A DNA stretch of 64,000 nt from CAZIAK01 sp964537035 (lineage in GTDB: Bacteria; Planctomycetota; B15-G4): positions 1-64,000 of the forward strand of contig CAZIAK010000027.1 in NCBI GenBank assembly GCA_964537035.1, in the 5' to 3' direction. Of the stretch, positions 26,492 through 36,146 are shown one piece after another (the first letter of the stretch is position 1; the number at the start of each line of letters is the position of its first letter). The notes under the pieces are model-generated. The model was not told the origin of the DNA, did not search any database, and worked only from the letters and a program-made list of their open reading frames with translations. A program made the position numbers and the translations under genes.

Positions 26492-29008
26492 CTAGCGCCC
26501 CTCGGCCTGGCGCATGCGCTCCGACAGCTGGTGGGGCAGGCCGTGCTGACTCTCGAACAGGCGCACATCGAGGTGGTTGACCACCTGGTCGCGGTTCAGG
26601 TCGACACGGTCGTGCATCGGGGAGGGCAGCTGGCTGAGCGGGAGGCTCCAGCGAGCGCTGCTGCCGGCGCCTTGCCCACGTCCCGCTGTGTCGGGCAGGG
26701 GCGGGACGCAGGAACAGCTCGACATGGACAGGAAGTTGGCCGTCAAGAAGGGGTAGTCCTCCGAGCCGACGGCCCCGTTGTTGCTGAAGTCCGCGTCGCG
26801 AGTGAGGCCGTCCCAGGGGCAGCCCCCCGAAGCCGCCAGGCTGCCGAACTGGAAGAGGTACCAGGTGACATCGTTGATGTCGACGTCCCCGTCATCGTCC
26901 GTGTCGCCGCCGTCGAGGGTCACCACCGAGTCGGCCACGTAGCCGCTGCTGCCCAGACCCGAGAGGGTCGTCGTGGTCCATTGGGTGTGTTGGCGATCCT
27001 TGACGCACAGACTGGAGTAGGTGCCACAGGGGATCTCGACCGTGGTCATGGCCTGGACCGGCGTGGCTGGGTTGAGGTCGAGGTCGCTGAAGAACAGCAC
27101 CTCACTGGTTTCGCTGCAGTCGCTGGTCATGAAGGTGATGCAGCGAGAGACGTCGGTGAACACGCCCACCAGGACGACCTCGATGTCCACGTCGTTGAAC
27201 TCTTCAACGGTGATATCAAAGGTCGCCGCTGAGAAGTTGAGACAGCTGTCCGTGGCCGTGGCGGTCACGGTGGTGATGCCCTCCGGATAGGGATCGCTGA
27301 GCAGCAGGTTGTCGCTGCGTACGAGCACCACCAGGGGCGTGGCGTCGCAGTTGTCCGTGGCCGTGGGCGCGGTGAAGGTGACTTCGGCCTCGCATGAACC
27401 GGCGAGCGGGGTGACGGTGATGTCTGCGGGGACGCCAGAGAGAACCGGGGCTTCGTTGTCCGTCACGGTGACGGTCTGGGTGCAGGCGGTGGTGCCGCCG
27501 GCGCAGTCTGTTGCCGTCCAGGTGATGGTGGTGGCGAAGCCGGGGGCGCAGCCAGCGGGGTAGGGGTCGTCGAGAGGGAGGGCGTCGCTGCGCACGCCGA
27601 CCACCGAGGCGAGGCCGCAGTCGTCGCTGGCCAAGGGCGGCGTGATCACCACCGCCGCGCTGCACAGGCCCGGATCGTTGAAGACGCTGATGTCAGCGGG
27701 GCAGACGAACGCGGGTGGGATGTCGTCCATGGTCCAGCTGAGGGGGTTGCCCAGGCGGGTGGGCAGGGGCAGCCCCAGGTAGCTGAACTCCGTGGGGAAG
27801 CCGCCGCCAGCGGTGAAGGCCACCTCGGTCTGTGAGCCGTCGTTGCCAGCGAGCACCTTGAAGACCAAGGTCGCCAGCAGGGCGTCGTCGTCACTGCCCG
27901 GGTCGGTGAATCCCACGGAACCGTCCAGCAAGATCGTGCCTCCCCCGGCGTCCACGATGGGCACGGAGATGTGCAGGGGGAAGGGCGTGCTCGTGTAGGA
28001 GCTCAGCACGGTCTGCAGGGCGAAGAAAGAGGGGTCGTAGCTCACCGAGGCGAAGAAGCCGGTGACGTCCCCTTCGAGGCAGTTCATGTTCAGCTCGACC
28101 TCGATGAGGTCGTCGGTGCCGTAGCACGACTGCTCATCGACCACGTCAAGGCCCAGGCGGTTGGTGGCCACGGACTCCAAGGTGTCGCGAGCGCAGTTGT
28201 CGGTGGTCCAGATCGAGGCGAAGTCGATGAGCGTGGGTTCGGCGGAGCCGCTGAGCAGGGACGGGGTCATGACGAAGCCGCTGTCGTTGGTGTGCGTCTC
28301 GCCATAGAGGAACGGCTCGACCGTGCCGAGTCCTGGGACGGGGACCGTGAAGGCTGCGCCATCCCAGAGGGTGGCCGTGGTCAGGTCGACCTCGGGCTGG
28401 ACCACGCTGTGATAGATGCCGCCCTCGATGCCATAGACCGTCTGGGTGAAGACGTCGGTGGGGGTGCTGAAGGTCTGGGTCTGCTCGCAGAGACCGTCGG
28501 CGGGCGTGCCGTACATGACCGTGTGTGTGCGTATGCCCACCAGGTCGCCGGGTGTGTTCGGGCCCGAGTAGAAGTCGACGGTCCACACGGCGGGGAGGCC
28601 GCCGAAGGCTGGTTCGCCCAGGCCCCCGAGGGCGGCGTCGAGGGTCAGCAGGGCTGGCGGCAGGTTGGAGCCGTCGCTCGTGGGCGCCGTCATGACCACG
28701 TTGAGGGCGTAGTTTTCAGGGTCGGTCAGGGTCTGGCTGCTGGCGAACTGCGCGTTGAGGACTTCAACGTAGGCCACATTGGAGTTGTCCGCGGTGACCT
28801 GGGTCACGCCGGCGTTGTAGTGCACCACGACGATGTTGTTGCCGTCGATCTGATCTGGCCCCTCGAACTCGACCTTGAGGATGCCGCAGTCCTCGGCGTC
28901 CGCCACGGAGAGGCAGGGCGCTGTCTGTGCGCTGGCGGGCTCGACGCACAGGGCCATGGTGGCGAGCAGGAAGCTGACGACTTGGAGTGTGTGGTGCGTT
29001 GCTGACAT
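26492..29008 (-). CDS. Secreted protein with cohesin-like, HYR and dockerin domains (paralogue 1)
   Basis: An 838-residue protein with a signal peptide ending near PASAQ. Residues ~30-290 form an unassigned beta-rich domain (LKVEFEGPDQIDGNNIVVVHY). A cohesin-like fold follows at ~295-430 (EVELNMNCLEGDVTGFFASVSYDPSFF, LLATLVFKV), then two HYR domains at ~430-600 (PPAFVCPADISVFNDPG; PVLSGVPADITVT), an Ig-like block (NDVDIEVVLVGVF), and a dockerin with two F-hands (DTDDDGDVDINDV near 700 and DADFSNNGAVGSEDY near 745). A short C-terminal EF-like motif and a basic tail (LSERMRQAEGR) end it. The ATG at 29008 gives a good signal peptide with GGAG upstream. Function unknown; probably an extracellular scaffold. 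Confidence 0.75.
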   Translation of the reverse strand: MSATHHTLQVVSFLLATMALCVEPASAQTAPCLSVADAEDCGILKVEFEGPDQIDGNNIVVVHYNAGVTQVTADNSNVAYVEVLNAQFASSQTLTDPENYALNVVMTAPTSDGSNLPPALLTLDAALGGLGEPAFGGLPAVWTVDFYSGPNTPGDLVGIRTHTVMYGTPADGLCEQTQTFSTPTDVFTQTVYGIEGGIYHSVVQPEVDLTTATLWDGAAFTVPVPGLGTVEPFLYGETHTNDSGFVMTPSLLSGSAEPTLIDFASIWTTDNCARDTLESVATNRLGLDVVDEQSCYGTDDLIEVELNMNCLEGDVTGFFASVSYDPSFFALQTVLSSYTSTPFPLHISVPIVDAGGGTILLDGSVGFTDPGSDDDALLATLVFKVLAGNDGSQTEVAFTAGGGFPTEFSYLGLPLPTRLGNPLSWTMDDIPPAFVCPADISVFNDPGLCSAAVVITPPLASDDCGLASVVGVRSDALPLDDPYPAGCAPGFATTITWTATDCAGGTTACTQTVTVTDNEAPVLSGVPADITVTPLAGSCEAEVTFTAPTATDNCDATPLVVLVRSDNLLLSDPYPEGITTVTATATDSCLNFSAATFDITVEEFNDVDIEVVLVGVFTDVSRCITFMTSDCSETSEVLFFSDLDLNPATPVQAMTTVEIPCGTYSSLCVKDRQHTQWTTTTLSGLGSSGYVADSVVTLDGGDTDDDGDVDINDVTWYLFQFGSLAASGGCPWDGLTRDADFSNNGAVGSEDYPFLTANFLSMSSCSCVPPLPDTAGRGQGAGSSARWSLPLSQLPSPMHDRVDLNRDQVVNHLDVRLFESQHGLPHQLSERMRQAEGR

Positions 29009-29145
29009 GGTTCTTCTCCGGGTGCTTCGCCTGGCGTCGCCCGTGTGCAGTGAGCTGTGTCTTGGGGTGCGTTTGCAGTGGGCGGAGGGGTTCGGGCCGG
29101 GGCGACCTGGGCATCGCCGCCGACCCGAACCAGGGTCTCCCCTGC

Positions 29146-31587
29146 CTAGCGCTGGGTTCTGCGCATGTGCCGGGAGAGATCGCCGGACAAGCCGTACTTC
29201 AGCTCGAACAGCTCCACATCGCGGACATCCACTCGCCCATCGCCGTTGAGGTCGGCGGCGCCGCTCATGGCGTCGTGGACGGGCTGCCACTGGTGCAGGC
29301 CCGGGCGGTCGCCACCACCGAAGACGGAGGCGCAGCCACAGCTCGACGTGGTCAGCCAGTTCGCGGTGAGGAAGACGTAATCCTCGGAGCCCACGGCGCC
29401 GTTGTTGCTGAAGTCGGCGTCACGGGTGAAGCCGTCGTAGGGGCAGCCGCCGGACGCAGCGATACCACCGAACTGGGCCAGGAACCAGGTCACGTCGTTG
29501 ATGTCCACGTCGCCGTCGTTGTCCGTGTCGCCGCCGTCGAGCACGAGGGTGGCGCTGGCCACGTACTTGGCGCCCACGATGGTGAGCGCGGTGGTGTCCC
29601 ACTTCGTGTGCTGCTCGTCCTTCGCACAGAGCTGGGTCCACACACCGCAGGGCACCTGGATCGTGGTGGTGGCAGTGGCGGGTGCGCTGCCCACGAAGGT
29701 CAGAGTGGCGTCGGTGATCGCGCTGCAGCTGTCCGTCTGAAAATGGATGCAGCGCGAGGTGGCGTCAGAACCCGTGAGCTCGACGACGATGTCCACGTCG
29801 TTGGTGGCGGTCACCGTCACGTCGAACGTACAGCTGGACTCATTGCCGCAGGCATCGGTGGCGGTGCAGGTCACCGTGGTCGTGCCGATGCCGAAGGTGC
29901 TGCCGCTCGCCGGGGAGCAGACCACCGTAGGTGACGGGTCGCAGGTGTCCGTGGCCGTGGGATCTGTCCAGCTGACCACGGCTCCTGTGCAACTCCCCGC
30001 GTCCGCCGACTGGGTGATGTCTGCGGGACAGGGCGTCAGCACGGGGGGGGTGTCGTCGAGAGTGATCGCGGCCGCATTGGTGAGCGTGGTGGTCAGCGGC
30101 GAGCCAGAGAAGCTGAGCTCGGAGGGGAAGGCGCCCGCGACCTCGAACGTGGCGGGCACGGTGGGTCCACAGGTGGTCACCACGTCAAAGACGAGGGTCG
30201 CCAGGACGGCGTCGTCGCCACTGCCCAGACCGCCAAAGGCCTCCGAGCCGTCGAGCTCGATGCGCCCGTCGTCGGCTTGCAGGATGGGCGAGATGTGCAG
30301 GGGGAAGGGCGATGAGGTGTAGCTGCTGAGGTCGCCCCGATAGAGCAGGGTGCCGACCGGGTAGTTCACGAAGGCCTGGAAGCCCGTGGCCTTCAAGGTG
30401 AGGTTGACCATCTCCACATCGATCTCGACCTGGAAGCCCGCTGCCGGGTTGGCGTCGTCCTGGCAGTCGGCGGCGGTGAGCGCGAGCTCGCCCGCGAGGG
30501 GCGCCGTGGTCAACCACGAGCAGTAGTCCACGTTGGCGTCGGTGACGAAGTCGCCTGTGCCGTCAGCGTTGATCACATCCATGGCGGGGGTGAAGCTGGC
30601 GCCGAAGCAGGGCGGGTTGTCGGCTTCGAGGGTTCCGCTCGGATCACTCGGACCGCTGGCGTCACCCCACCAGTTGCCGGTGACATCAGAGATCATGCTC
30701 GCCGAGGTGTTGATCACGCCGAAGTCATTGCCTGCGATGATCGTGTTGCTGACCGAAACGACCGTGGCGTCGAAGGCGTCGAAGCCCACGGCGATGCCGG
30801 TGGTGTTGTTGGTGATCATGCTGTTGGTGACGGTGACGTCCGTGCCCGCACCGAAGAAGGTGGTGAACAGCATGCCCGCCGAGGTCGACCCATCGGACAG
30901 CGCCACGCCGCGATTGCGCGAGACGGTGCACTCGTCGATGGTGGCCACGCCGATGGAGGCGCCGAAGGCGTCCACGCAGGCGAAGTAATCGAGCCAGTTG
31001 CCGGGGCCTTTGCCCGTGTAGCAGCAGCGCTCGATGGTGGCGGGCTCGAAGACATGGATGCCGAACCGGCCGATCTCGTCGAACGTGCAATCGGAGACGA
31101 CCATGGGCGCGCCACCGGAGCCAAAGTGCGAGATGGCGATGCCGCCGTAGAGGGGGCCGCTCTCATCAAACTTGATCTCGGTGAAGCGGCAGTCGGTGAC
31201 GCTGAGCGTGCCGTGGTTGCGCAGGCACGTGTGGACCTTGCTCCCCGTACCGTCGAAGATGAGGTTCTTGAAGCTGACCGTCTTGCCCAGGGGGATCAGG
31301 AACCAACCCCGAGCGTCTCCGCTTGTCCCCGTATCAAGGGAGGGGCGCAGGATGTCCGGGCCCGTGCCCTGCAGGGTCAGGCTCTTGCTGAACACCGTCT
31401 GCAGGTCAGGGGTGGTGTGGTCTGCGACCTGCATCTCGAGCGTGTGACCATCGAGAGTGTCGGCGTCGTCAATGGCGAGCTGGATGGAGGCGAACGACTC
31501 GGCCGTGTCCAGGTTCATGACCACCTGGCCGGTCGTGGGTGCGGCGAGCGTGAGCATCGCGGCGAGCGATAGGATCTGTGCCTTCAT
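29146..31587 (-). CDS. Secreted beta-helix protein with cohesin-like, HYR and dockerin domains (paralogue 2)
   Basis: An 813-residue protein with a signal peptide (MKAQILSLAAMLTLAAPTTGQ). Residues ~22-330 form a right-handed beta-helix (repeated short strands such as VSVSNTIIAGNDFGVINTS, ATIDECTVSRNRGV), seen in polysaccharide-active or surface proteins. A cohesin-like domain lies at ~375-490, a HYR domain at ~515-595 (PCPADITQSADAGSC), the Ig-like block NDVDIVVELTGSDATSRCIHF, and a dockerin (DTDNDGDVDINDV, DADFSNNGAVGSEDY) at ~680-740. A C-terminal EF-like motif DLNGDGRVDVRDVELFE and tail LSRHMRRTQR close it. The last ~350 residues are very similar to paralogue 3, so the genes arose by duplication with replacement of the N-terminal module. 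Confidence 0.8.
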   Translation of the reverse strand: MKAQILSLAAMLTLAAPTTGQVVMNLDTAESFASIQLAIDDADTLDGHTLEMQVADHTTPDLQTVFSKSLTLQGTGPDILRPSLDTGTSGDARGWFLIPLGKTVSFKNLIFDGTGSKVHTCLRNHGTLSVTDCRFTEIKFDESGPLYGGIAISHFGSGGAPMVVSDCTFDEIGRFGIHVFEPATIERCCYTGKGPGNWLDYFACVDAFGASIGVATIDECTVSRNRGVALSDGSTSAGMLFTTFFGAGTDVTVTNSMITNNTTGIAVGFDAFDATVVSVSNTIIAGNDFGVINTSASMISDVTGNWWGDASGPSDPSGTLEADNPPCFGASFTPAMDVINADGTGDFVTDANVDYCSWLTTAPLAGELALTAADCQDDANPAAGFQVEIDVEMVNLTLKATGFQAFVNYPVGTLLYRGDLSSYTSSPFPLHISPILQADDGRIELDGSEAFGGLGSGDDAVLATLVFDVVTTCGPTVPATFEVAGAFPSELSFSGSPLTTTLTNAAAITLDDTPPVLTPCPADITQSADAGSCTGAVVSWTDPTATDTCDPSPTVVCSPASGSTFGIGTTTVTCTATDACGNESSCTFDVTVTATNDVDIVVELTGSDATSRCIHFQTDSCSAITDATLTFVGSAPATATTTIQVPCGVWTQLCAKDEQHTKWDTTALTIVGAKYVASATLVLDGGDTDNDGDVDINDVTWFLAQFGGIAASGGCPYDGFTRDADFSNNGAVGSEDYVFLTANWLTTSSCGCASVFGGGDRPGLHQWQPVHDAMSGAADLNGDGRVDVRDVELFELKYGLSGDLSRHMRRTQR

Positions 31588-31819
31588 GACGGGTTCTCCC
31601 TTGGATTCCCTCTGGCCAGCCGTCTCGCGGCAGGGCCGCAGAGGTGTGTCGTGTGGACAGGGCGACCCCGTGGTCGCCGCCGCCCCTGTTCCCTTGTGGA
31701 TCCGACGGTCTTCAGCGCCGGACGATCGCCGCTCCCTCCCCCCCGGGAAGGCATGGCGAGAAAGCGGCCCAGGCCGGGGGCGATGCAGAGAGGCCCCCGG
31801 CCTGGTCCGTACTGCTGGT

Positions 31820-34696
31820 CTAACGCTGGGTGGCGCGCATGCGCTCCGACAGCTGACCCGAGAGGAAGTGCGCTCGCTCGAAGAGCTCCACATCTTGGAC
31901 ATTGACCATGCCATCGCCGTTCAGATCTACCGCAGCGGTCATGGCGTCGTGCACGCGCAGAGACTGCCGCAGCTGTGGCGGGTCCATGCCCCCTGTGGAC
32001 AGGGTGCAGCCACAGGACGATGTGGTGAGCCAGTTGTCGGTCAAGAAGACGTAGTCCTCAGAACCCACAGCGCCGCCGTTGTCGAAGTCAGCGTCCTTGG
32101 TGATGCCGTCGTAAGGGCATCCCCCTGACACGGTCAGATCACCGAACTGAGCCAAGTACAGGGTGACATCGTTGATGTCGACGTCGCCGTCATCGTCGGT
32201 GTCTCCACCGTCCAGCACGAGGGTTGTATCGGCCACGTATTTCGCGCCGACCATGGTCAAGGTCGTGTTGGCCCACTTCGTGTGCTGCTGGTCCTTCGCG
32301 CAGAGCGTGGTCCAGACGCCGCAGGGCACCTGGATTGTCGTTGTGGCGACGGCCGGTACCGAGCCCACGAACGACAGTGTGGCGTCCGCGACCACCGCAC
32401 AGGTGTCCAGCTGGAAGTGGATGCATCGCGAGGCCGCGTTCGACCCGGTCAGCTCCACCACGATGTCCACGTCGTTGGTCGCCGTGACGGTGACGTTGAA
32501 CGTGCACGCCGAGGTGTTTCCCGTGGCGTCCGTGGCCGTGCAGATCACGGCCGTGGTGCCCACGCTGAACGTGCTCCCGCTCGCCGGTGAGCAGACCACG
32601 GTGGGTGACGGGTCACAGTTGTCCGTGGCCGTCGGGTCCGTCCAACTCACCACTGCGCCTGTGCAGCTGCCAGCGTCTGCAGACTGGGTGATGTCTGCGG
32701 GACAGGGCGAGAGCACGGGCGCGGTGTTGTCAGCCTTGACCGACGGCGAGTCCAGCAGATCCGTGACGATGGGGCTGCCGCTGAGGCTGAGCTCAGAGTC
32801 GAAGGCCTGGGTCAGGTCGAAGGCCACGGAGTTCAGGTCACACTCGGTGACCGTGAAGAACAGGGTGGCCAGGAGGGCGTCGCCCGTTGGCCCTGGTGCC
32901 GAGAAGGTGTTGCCATCCAGGCGAATCTCGCCCGCCGCCACCTCTGCGGTGAGCGCGGGTTGGATGTGGGTCTCGAAGGGAGCCGCCGTGTAGCTGCTGA
33001 TGGCGCCTTCGTAGGCCATGGCCAGATCGTCGAAGTCGAGGAAAGCCTGGAAGCCAGTGACCTCGACATCGTCCGGGTTGCGCAGCCACAGCTCGACCGC
33101 CATCTGCACACCGGCCGTGCCCGCATCCTGATCCATCTGGCACAGGTCGGCCTCGAGGGACAGGGTCGCGCCGTCCATGGCAAACACGGTGATCGCCGTC
33201 CGTGAGACTTCAGTGCCTGCGGAGGAAGCAGCGAGGTAGAGCTCGTAGCGTCCAGGAACGTCCGGGTCGAACACGAAGGGGAACTCGTCGAAGAACGTGG
33301 TGCGCCACGAGTTCTGGGCAACGTTGTTCGCCGCGATGAGCCCAGCGTAGGTCGGGGCATCGCTCGCCTCGACTCCGGCGCCGTTGAGCGTGGAGTTGTC
33401 ACCGATCGAGTGATCCCAGAAGGGAACGGGCGCTGAAGGCGGCGTGTAGGGGATGACCGACCCGATGGCGATGGGGTCGAAGACCAGGTAGTCGGTGTCG
33501 GCGCTGGCGTCGAAGTCGATGCCGAGCTCGTAGGTCAGATCGTCGATGAAGAACCCGGAGCTGCCGTCGTAGTCGCTGTTGGCCGACCACTCGAAGGCCC
33601 ACTCTGGGTTCGGCGGGGTGCTGGTTCCGGAGCCGATGCTGTAGGTGTACGTCCCGTCGCCATTGCTGTGGAAGATGTTCGAGGGGGGGAAGCGCAGCTT
33701 GGCTCGCAGGGCGGTCTCGACGCCGTTGCTACGGCCGACGGTGAAGGACCCGTTGGCGTTGCCGCTGCCGAAGATGACGTCAGGTGTGACGTCCTGGTCG
33801 AAGGGCGAGGGCTGACCGAAGGTGGTGGTCATGCCTGCGCGGTAGACGCTGGTCTCCAGCTGGTTGGTGTAGACGCTGGCGCCTGCGTTGCCCGAGCCGA
33901 CACCGAACTGGACGCTGGTGATGTGGGCGCCAGGTGCGGTGATCAGGGCGTAGACGTCAGCGACGGTCTTCGTGCCTGTGTACACGAGAGCCGAGGTGGA
34001 CATGTCAGACAACGTCATGGGGCTACCAATCGTGCTGCCGAACGTTGTGCGGTCGAAGAACCACCACTTGCCAGTGGTGAAGTCGACGGTCTCGGTGTGC
34101 CAGAGGCCGTCGGACGTCTCGCCGTTTCCGTTGCCAGGCTCGTAGATCAGCACCTTGTCCCAGACGTTCTCGCCGGTGCGTGAGGACACGCCTGTGGAGC
34201 CGAAGTCGGCGGTCTTGATGCCAAACTTGAGCGAGGACGTGACGGACGCTGTGCCGTCACCCATCCAGGAGTACTCAGCGGTGAAGCTGGCATCGAAGGC
34301 GCTGCCTGGGCCGTGGCCCGTGCCGTCGTCGATGCGGTGTGTGATCTGGCTCTTGCCTGACCCTCCGCCGTCGATGAGCAGGTGCACGGCACCGCCAAAG
34401 GTCCCCGAAGGTTCGGCACCCACGGCGTCACCGAAGATGATCTGACCGTTGATGTCGGCGTCGTGGGCTGAAGTGCCTGAAGCGCTGGCTTCTGGATCGT
34501 CGGTGAGCGTGTCGCTGATCAGGTTGGTGCCCGCGGCCTCGGTCCCGCTGCCATCGGCGCGGGTGTCGTCCGAGAACCAGCCGTTCTCGGAGAGCGCGTT
34601 GGTGTTGACCTCTTGGGCGCTGATCGAGCCGGCGCAGAGGAGGATCGTTGTGAGCAAGCCGTTAGCTGCTCCGAACGTGCTGATGCCGCGTGTCAT
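31820..34696 (-). CDS. Secreted protein with cohesin-like, HYR and dockerin domains (paralogue 3)
   Basis: A 958-residue protein with a signal peptide ending near SISAQ. The N-terminal ~470 residues are beta-rich and unassigned, with a jelly-roll look (GGAVHLLIDGGGSGKSQITHRIDDGTG, DKVLIYEPGNGNG). Then come a cohesin-like domain at ~510-640 (VTGFQAFLDFDDLAMAYEGAISSYTAAPF), an HYR domain at ~655-740, the Ig-like NDVDIVVELTGSN block, a dockerin at ~827-892 and the C-terminal DLNGDGMVNVQDVELFE motif with tail LSERMRATQR. The C-terminal half is nearly the same as in paralogue 2. A purine-rich GGGAGAG precedes the ATG. Confidence 0.78.
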   Translation of the reverse strand: MTRGISTFGAANGLLTTILLCAGSISAQEVNTNALSENGWFSDDTRADGSGTEAAGTNLISDTLTDDPEASASGTSAHDADINGQIIFGDAVGAEPSGTFGGAVHLLIDGGGSGKSQITHRIDDGTGHGPGSAFDASFTAEYSWMGDGTASVTSSLKFGIKTADFGSTGVSSRTGENVWDKVLIYEPGNGNGETSDGLWHTETVDFTTGKWWFFDRTTFGSTIGSPMTLSDMSTSALVYTGTKTVADVYALITAPGAHITSVQFGVGSGNAGASVYTNQLETSVYRAGMTTTFGQPSPFDQDVTPDVIFGSGNANGSFTVGRSNGVETALRAKLRFPPSNIFHSNGDGTYTYSIGSGTSTPPNPEWAFEWSANSDYDGSSGFFIDDLTYELGIDFDASADTDYLVFDPIAIGSVIPYTPPSAPVPFWDHSIGDNSTLNGAGVEASDAPTYAGLIAANNVAQNSWRTTFFDEFPFVFDPDVPGRYELYLAASSAGTEVSRTAITVFAMDGATLSLEADLCQMDQDAGTAGVQMAVELWLRNPDDVEVTGFQAFLDFDDLAMAYEGAISSYTAAPFETHIQPALTAEVAAGEIRLDGNTFSAPGPTGDALLATLFFTVTECDLNSVAFDLTQAFDSELSLSGSPIVTDLLDSPSVKADNTAPVLSPCPADITQSADAGSCTGAVVSWTDPTATDNCDPSPTVVCSPASGSTFSVGTTAVICTATDATGNTSACTFNVTVTATNDVDIVVELTGSNAASRCIHFQLDTCAVVADATLSFVGSVPAVATTTIQVPCGVWTTLCAKDQQHTKWANTTLTMVGAKYVADTTLVLDGGDTDDDGDVDINDVTLYLAQFGDLTVSGGCPYDGITKDADFDNGGAVGSEDYVFLTDNWLTTSSCGCTLSTGGMDPPQLRQSLRVHDAMTAAVDLNGDGMVNVQDVELFERAHFLSGQLSERMRATQR

Positions 34697-35181
34697 GAGG
34701 TTTCTCTCCCGTTGTTTGAATGCAAATGCAGAGGTGCGTTGTTGCGACGGAATCCGAGCGGGCTCGGTCTCCGTCTTCGTCCCGAATCGATGGCCACTCT
34801 CCCAAGTGGCGCCATTCCTACACGGACTCCCGTGTGCGCAGCTGTACCCCAACTGTCGAGCGTCACGCTACCGGGTGGTTGAGAATCTGGCGAGTCATTT
34901 CGGTCTCTATTATCGACAATATTCTGTCGGTTTTGATTCGTGTAGAGATCTAGTGACAACGCCTGGGGGGGGGCGGCGTTCGACATGTGATTGCCGGCCT
35001 CGCCAGTGGAGTCACTTGGTTTCGGTGCTGTTCTCCTTGGGGGAGTCGATGGTCTGAAGCTGATTGCGTCAAGTGACTCGACTAGAGTCCCTGGCTTGAC
35101 GCATTGGGAAGGCCCCGTTACGGTCCCTCTGGCCCACGAGGGACGGGGCGAGGGCTTTGAACCCAGCACAAGGGAGAGTCA
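34697..35181. other. Divergent intergenic region (485 bp) upstream of two secreted-protein genes
   Basis: No gene is seen. The middle (34895-34960) is much more AT-rich than its surroundings and contains an inverted repeat CGACA/TGTCG (34914-34918 and 34925-34929), followed by a run of nine Gs. Near its right end is a promoter for the gene at 35182. It probably holds the promoters of both divergent genes. Confidence 0.6.
35096..35124 (+). promoter_or_regulatory. Promoter of the secreted-protein gene at 35182
   Basis: TTGACG (35096-35101), a 17-bp spacer and TACGGT (35119-35124) form a recognisable sigma-70-type promoter. The start codon is 57 nt further on and has its own Shine-Dalgarno site (GGGAGAG), unlike the leaderless promoters elsewhere in the window. 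Confidence 0.55.
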
Positions 35182-36048
35182 ATGAACACGGCGATATCGC
35201 TGATCGCAGCCTTGCTGTCGATCACAGGGCAAGTCGACCTGCCCCTGAGTCCGTCCGCCCAGACGGCCGTGGCAGGACAGATCATCACGGTCGAGCTGTA
35301 CGCCGTCGCCGCAGCAACGGAGTCGATCACGGCGGTCGATGCCATCGTTGCCTGGGATCCTGCGAGGCTGGAGCTGCTCTCTGCAGCGATCGGTGATTTC
35401 CCCGTGTTCGTGAACGGGTTCCTGCCCGACCCGGACGGCATCAACGACGACATCACCGATGGCGAGGCGCTCTATACCGCGCTGGCGCCACCCACCACAC
35501 CTGCTGTCGTCCCACCTGACCTGCTCGTGGTGACCTTCTCCTTCAAGGTTCTCACAAGCGCTTGTGTGAGTTTGACCCCTTCGGTGGGGACTTTTGGCAA
35601 GACACGAGTCATCGGCACGGTCCCCGGAGTTGAGATCACCGGTGTCATCTCAGGAGCTGTGAGCCTCGAGGTCCCCGGGGCCTGGGTCGATCTGGGCAAC
35701 GCCTTGGCAGGCACCGGGGGGCTTGAACCCGCGATCGCCGGTGAAGGCAATCTGCTCGATTGTGAACCGGCCTCCTTGATCATGACGGACGCCTTGCCCA
35801 ACACGCAGTCGTTCCTGGTGGTGGGGCAGAGCGCGATCAACCTGCCTGTGAAGGGCGGCGTGTTGGTGCCAGACCTCGACCTGATCTTCGGCGTCTCCTC
35901 TGGACCCACAGGTGCCGTCACGCTGAGCGGCTCCGTACCGCCGGGACTTCCAGCGGGGTTGACGACCTACTTCCAGTACTGGTTCGTCGACCCGGGAGCA
36001 GCTCAGGGTTTCTCCGCGAGCAACGCGCTCTCCGCAACGACTCCGTAG
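35182..36048 (+). CDS. Secreted protein with cohesin-like domain and planctomycete C-terminal domain
   Basis: A 288-residue protein with a short signal peptide (MNTAISLIAALLSITGQ). Residues ~22-155 resemble a cohesin-type beta-sandwich (GQIITVELYAVA, VDAIVAWDPARLELLS, LLVVTFSFKVL). The last ~110 residues are the recurrent tail (WVDLGNALAGTGG, INLPVKGGVLVPD, PPGLPAGLTTYFQYWFVDPGA, SASNALSATTP). There is no dockerin. It lies next to the three cohesin/dockerin paralogues and may belong to the same extracellular assembly. No enzyme motif is seen. Confidence 0.7.
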   Translation: MNTAISLIAALLSITGQVDLPLSPSAQTAVAGQIITVELYAVAAATESITAVDAIVAWDPARLELLSAAIGDFPVFVNGFLPDPDGINDDITDGEALYTALAPPTTPAVVPPDLLVVTFSFKVLTSACVSLTPSVGTFGKTRVIGTVPGVEITGVISGAVSLEVPGAWVDLGNALAGTGGLEPAIAGEGNLLDCEPASLIMTDALPNTQSFLVVGQSAINLPVKGGVLVPDLDLIFGVSSGPTGAVTLSGSVPPGLPAGLTTYFQYWFVDPGAAQGFSASNALSATTP

Positions 36049-36146
36049 CAGCGAACGGGCAGAGTGCAGTGATGGCGCGTGCGTCTCGGTGGCGCCACCG
36101 ACGCACGCCCTGCGAGCGGCGCCCTGCGCGCGGGCTGCCAACGTCG

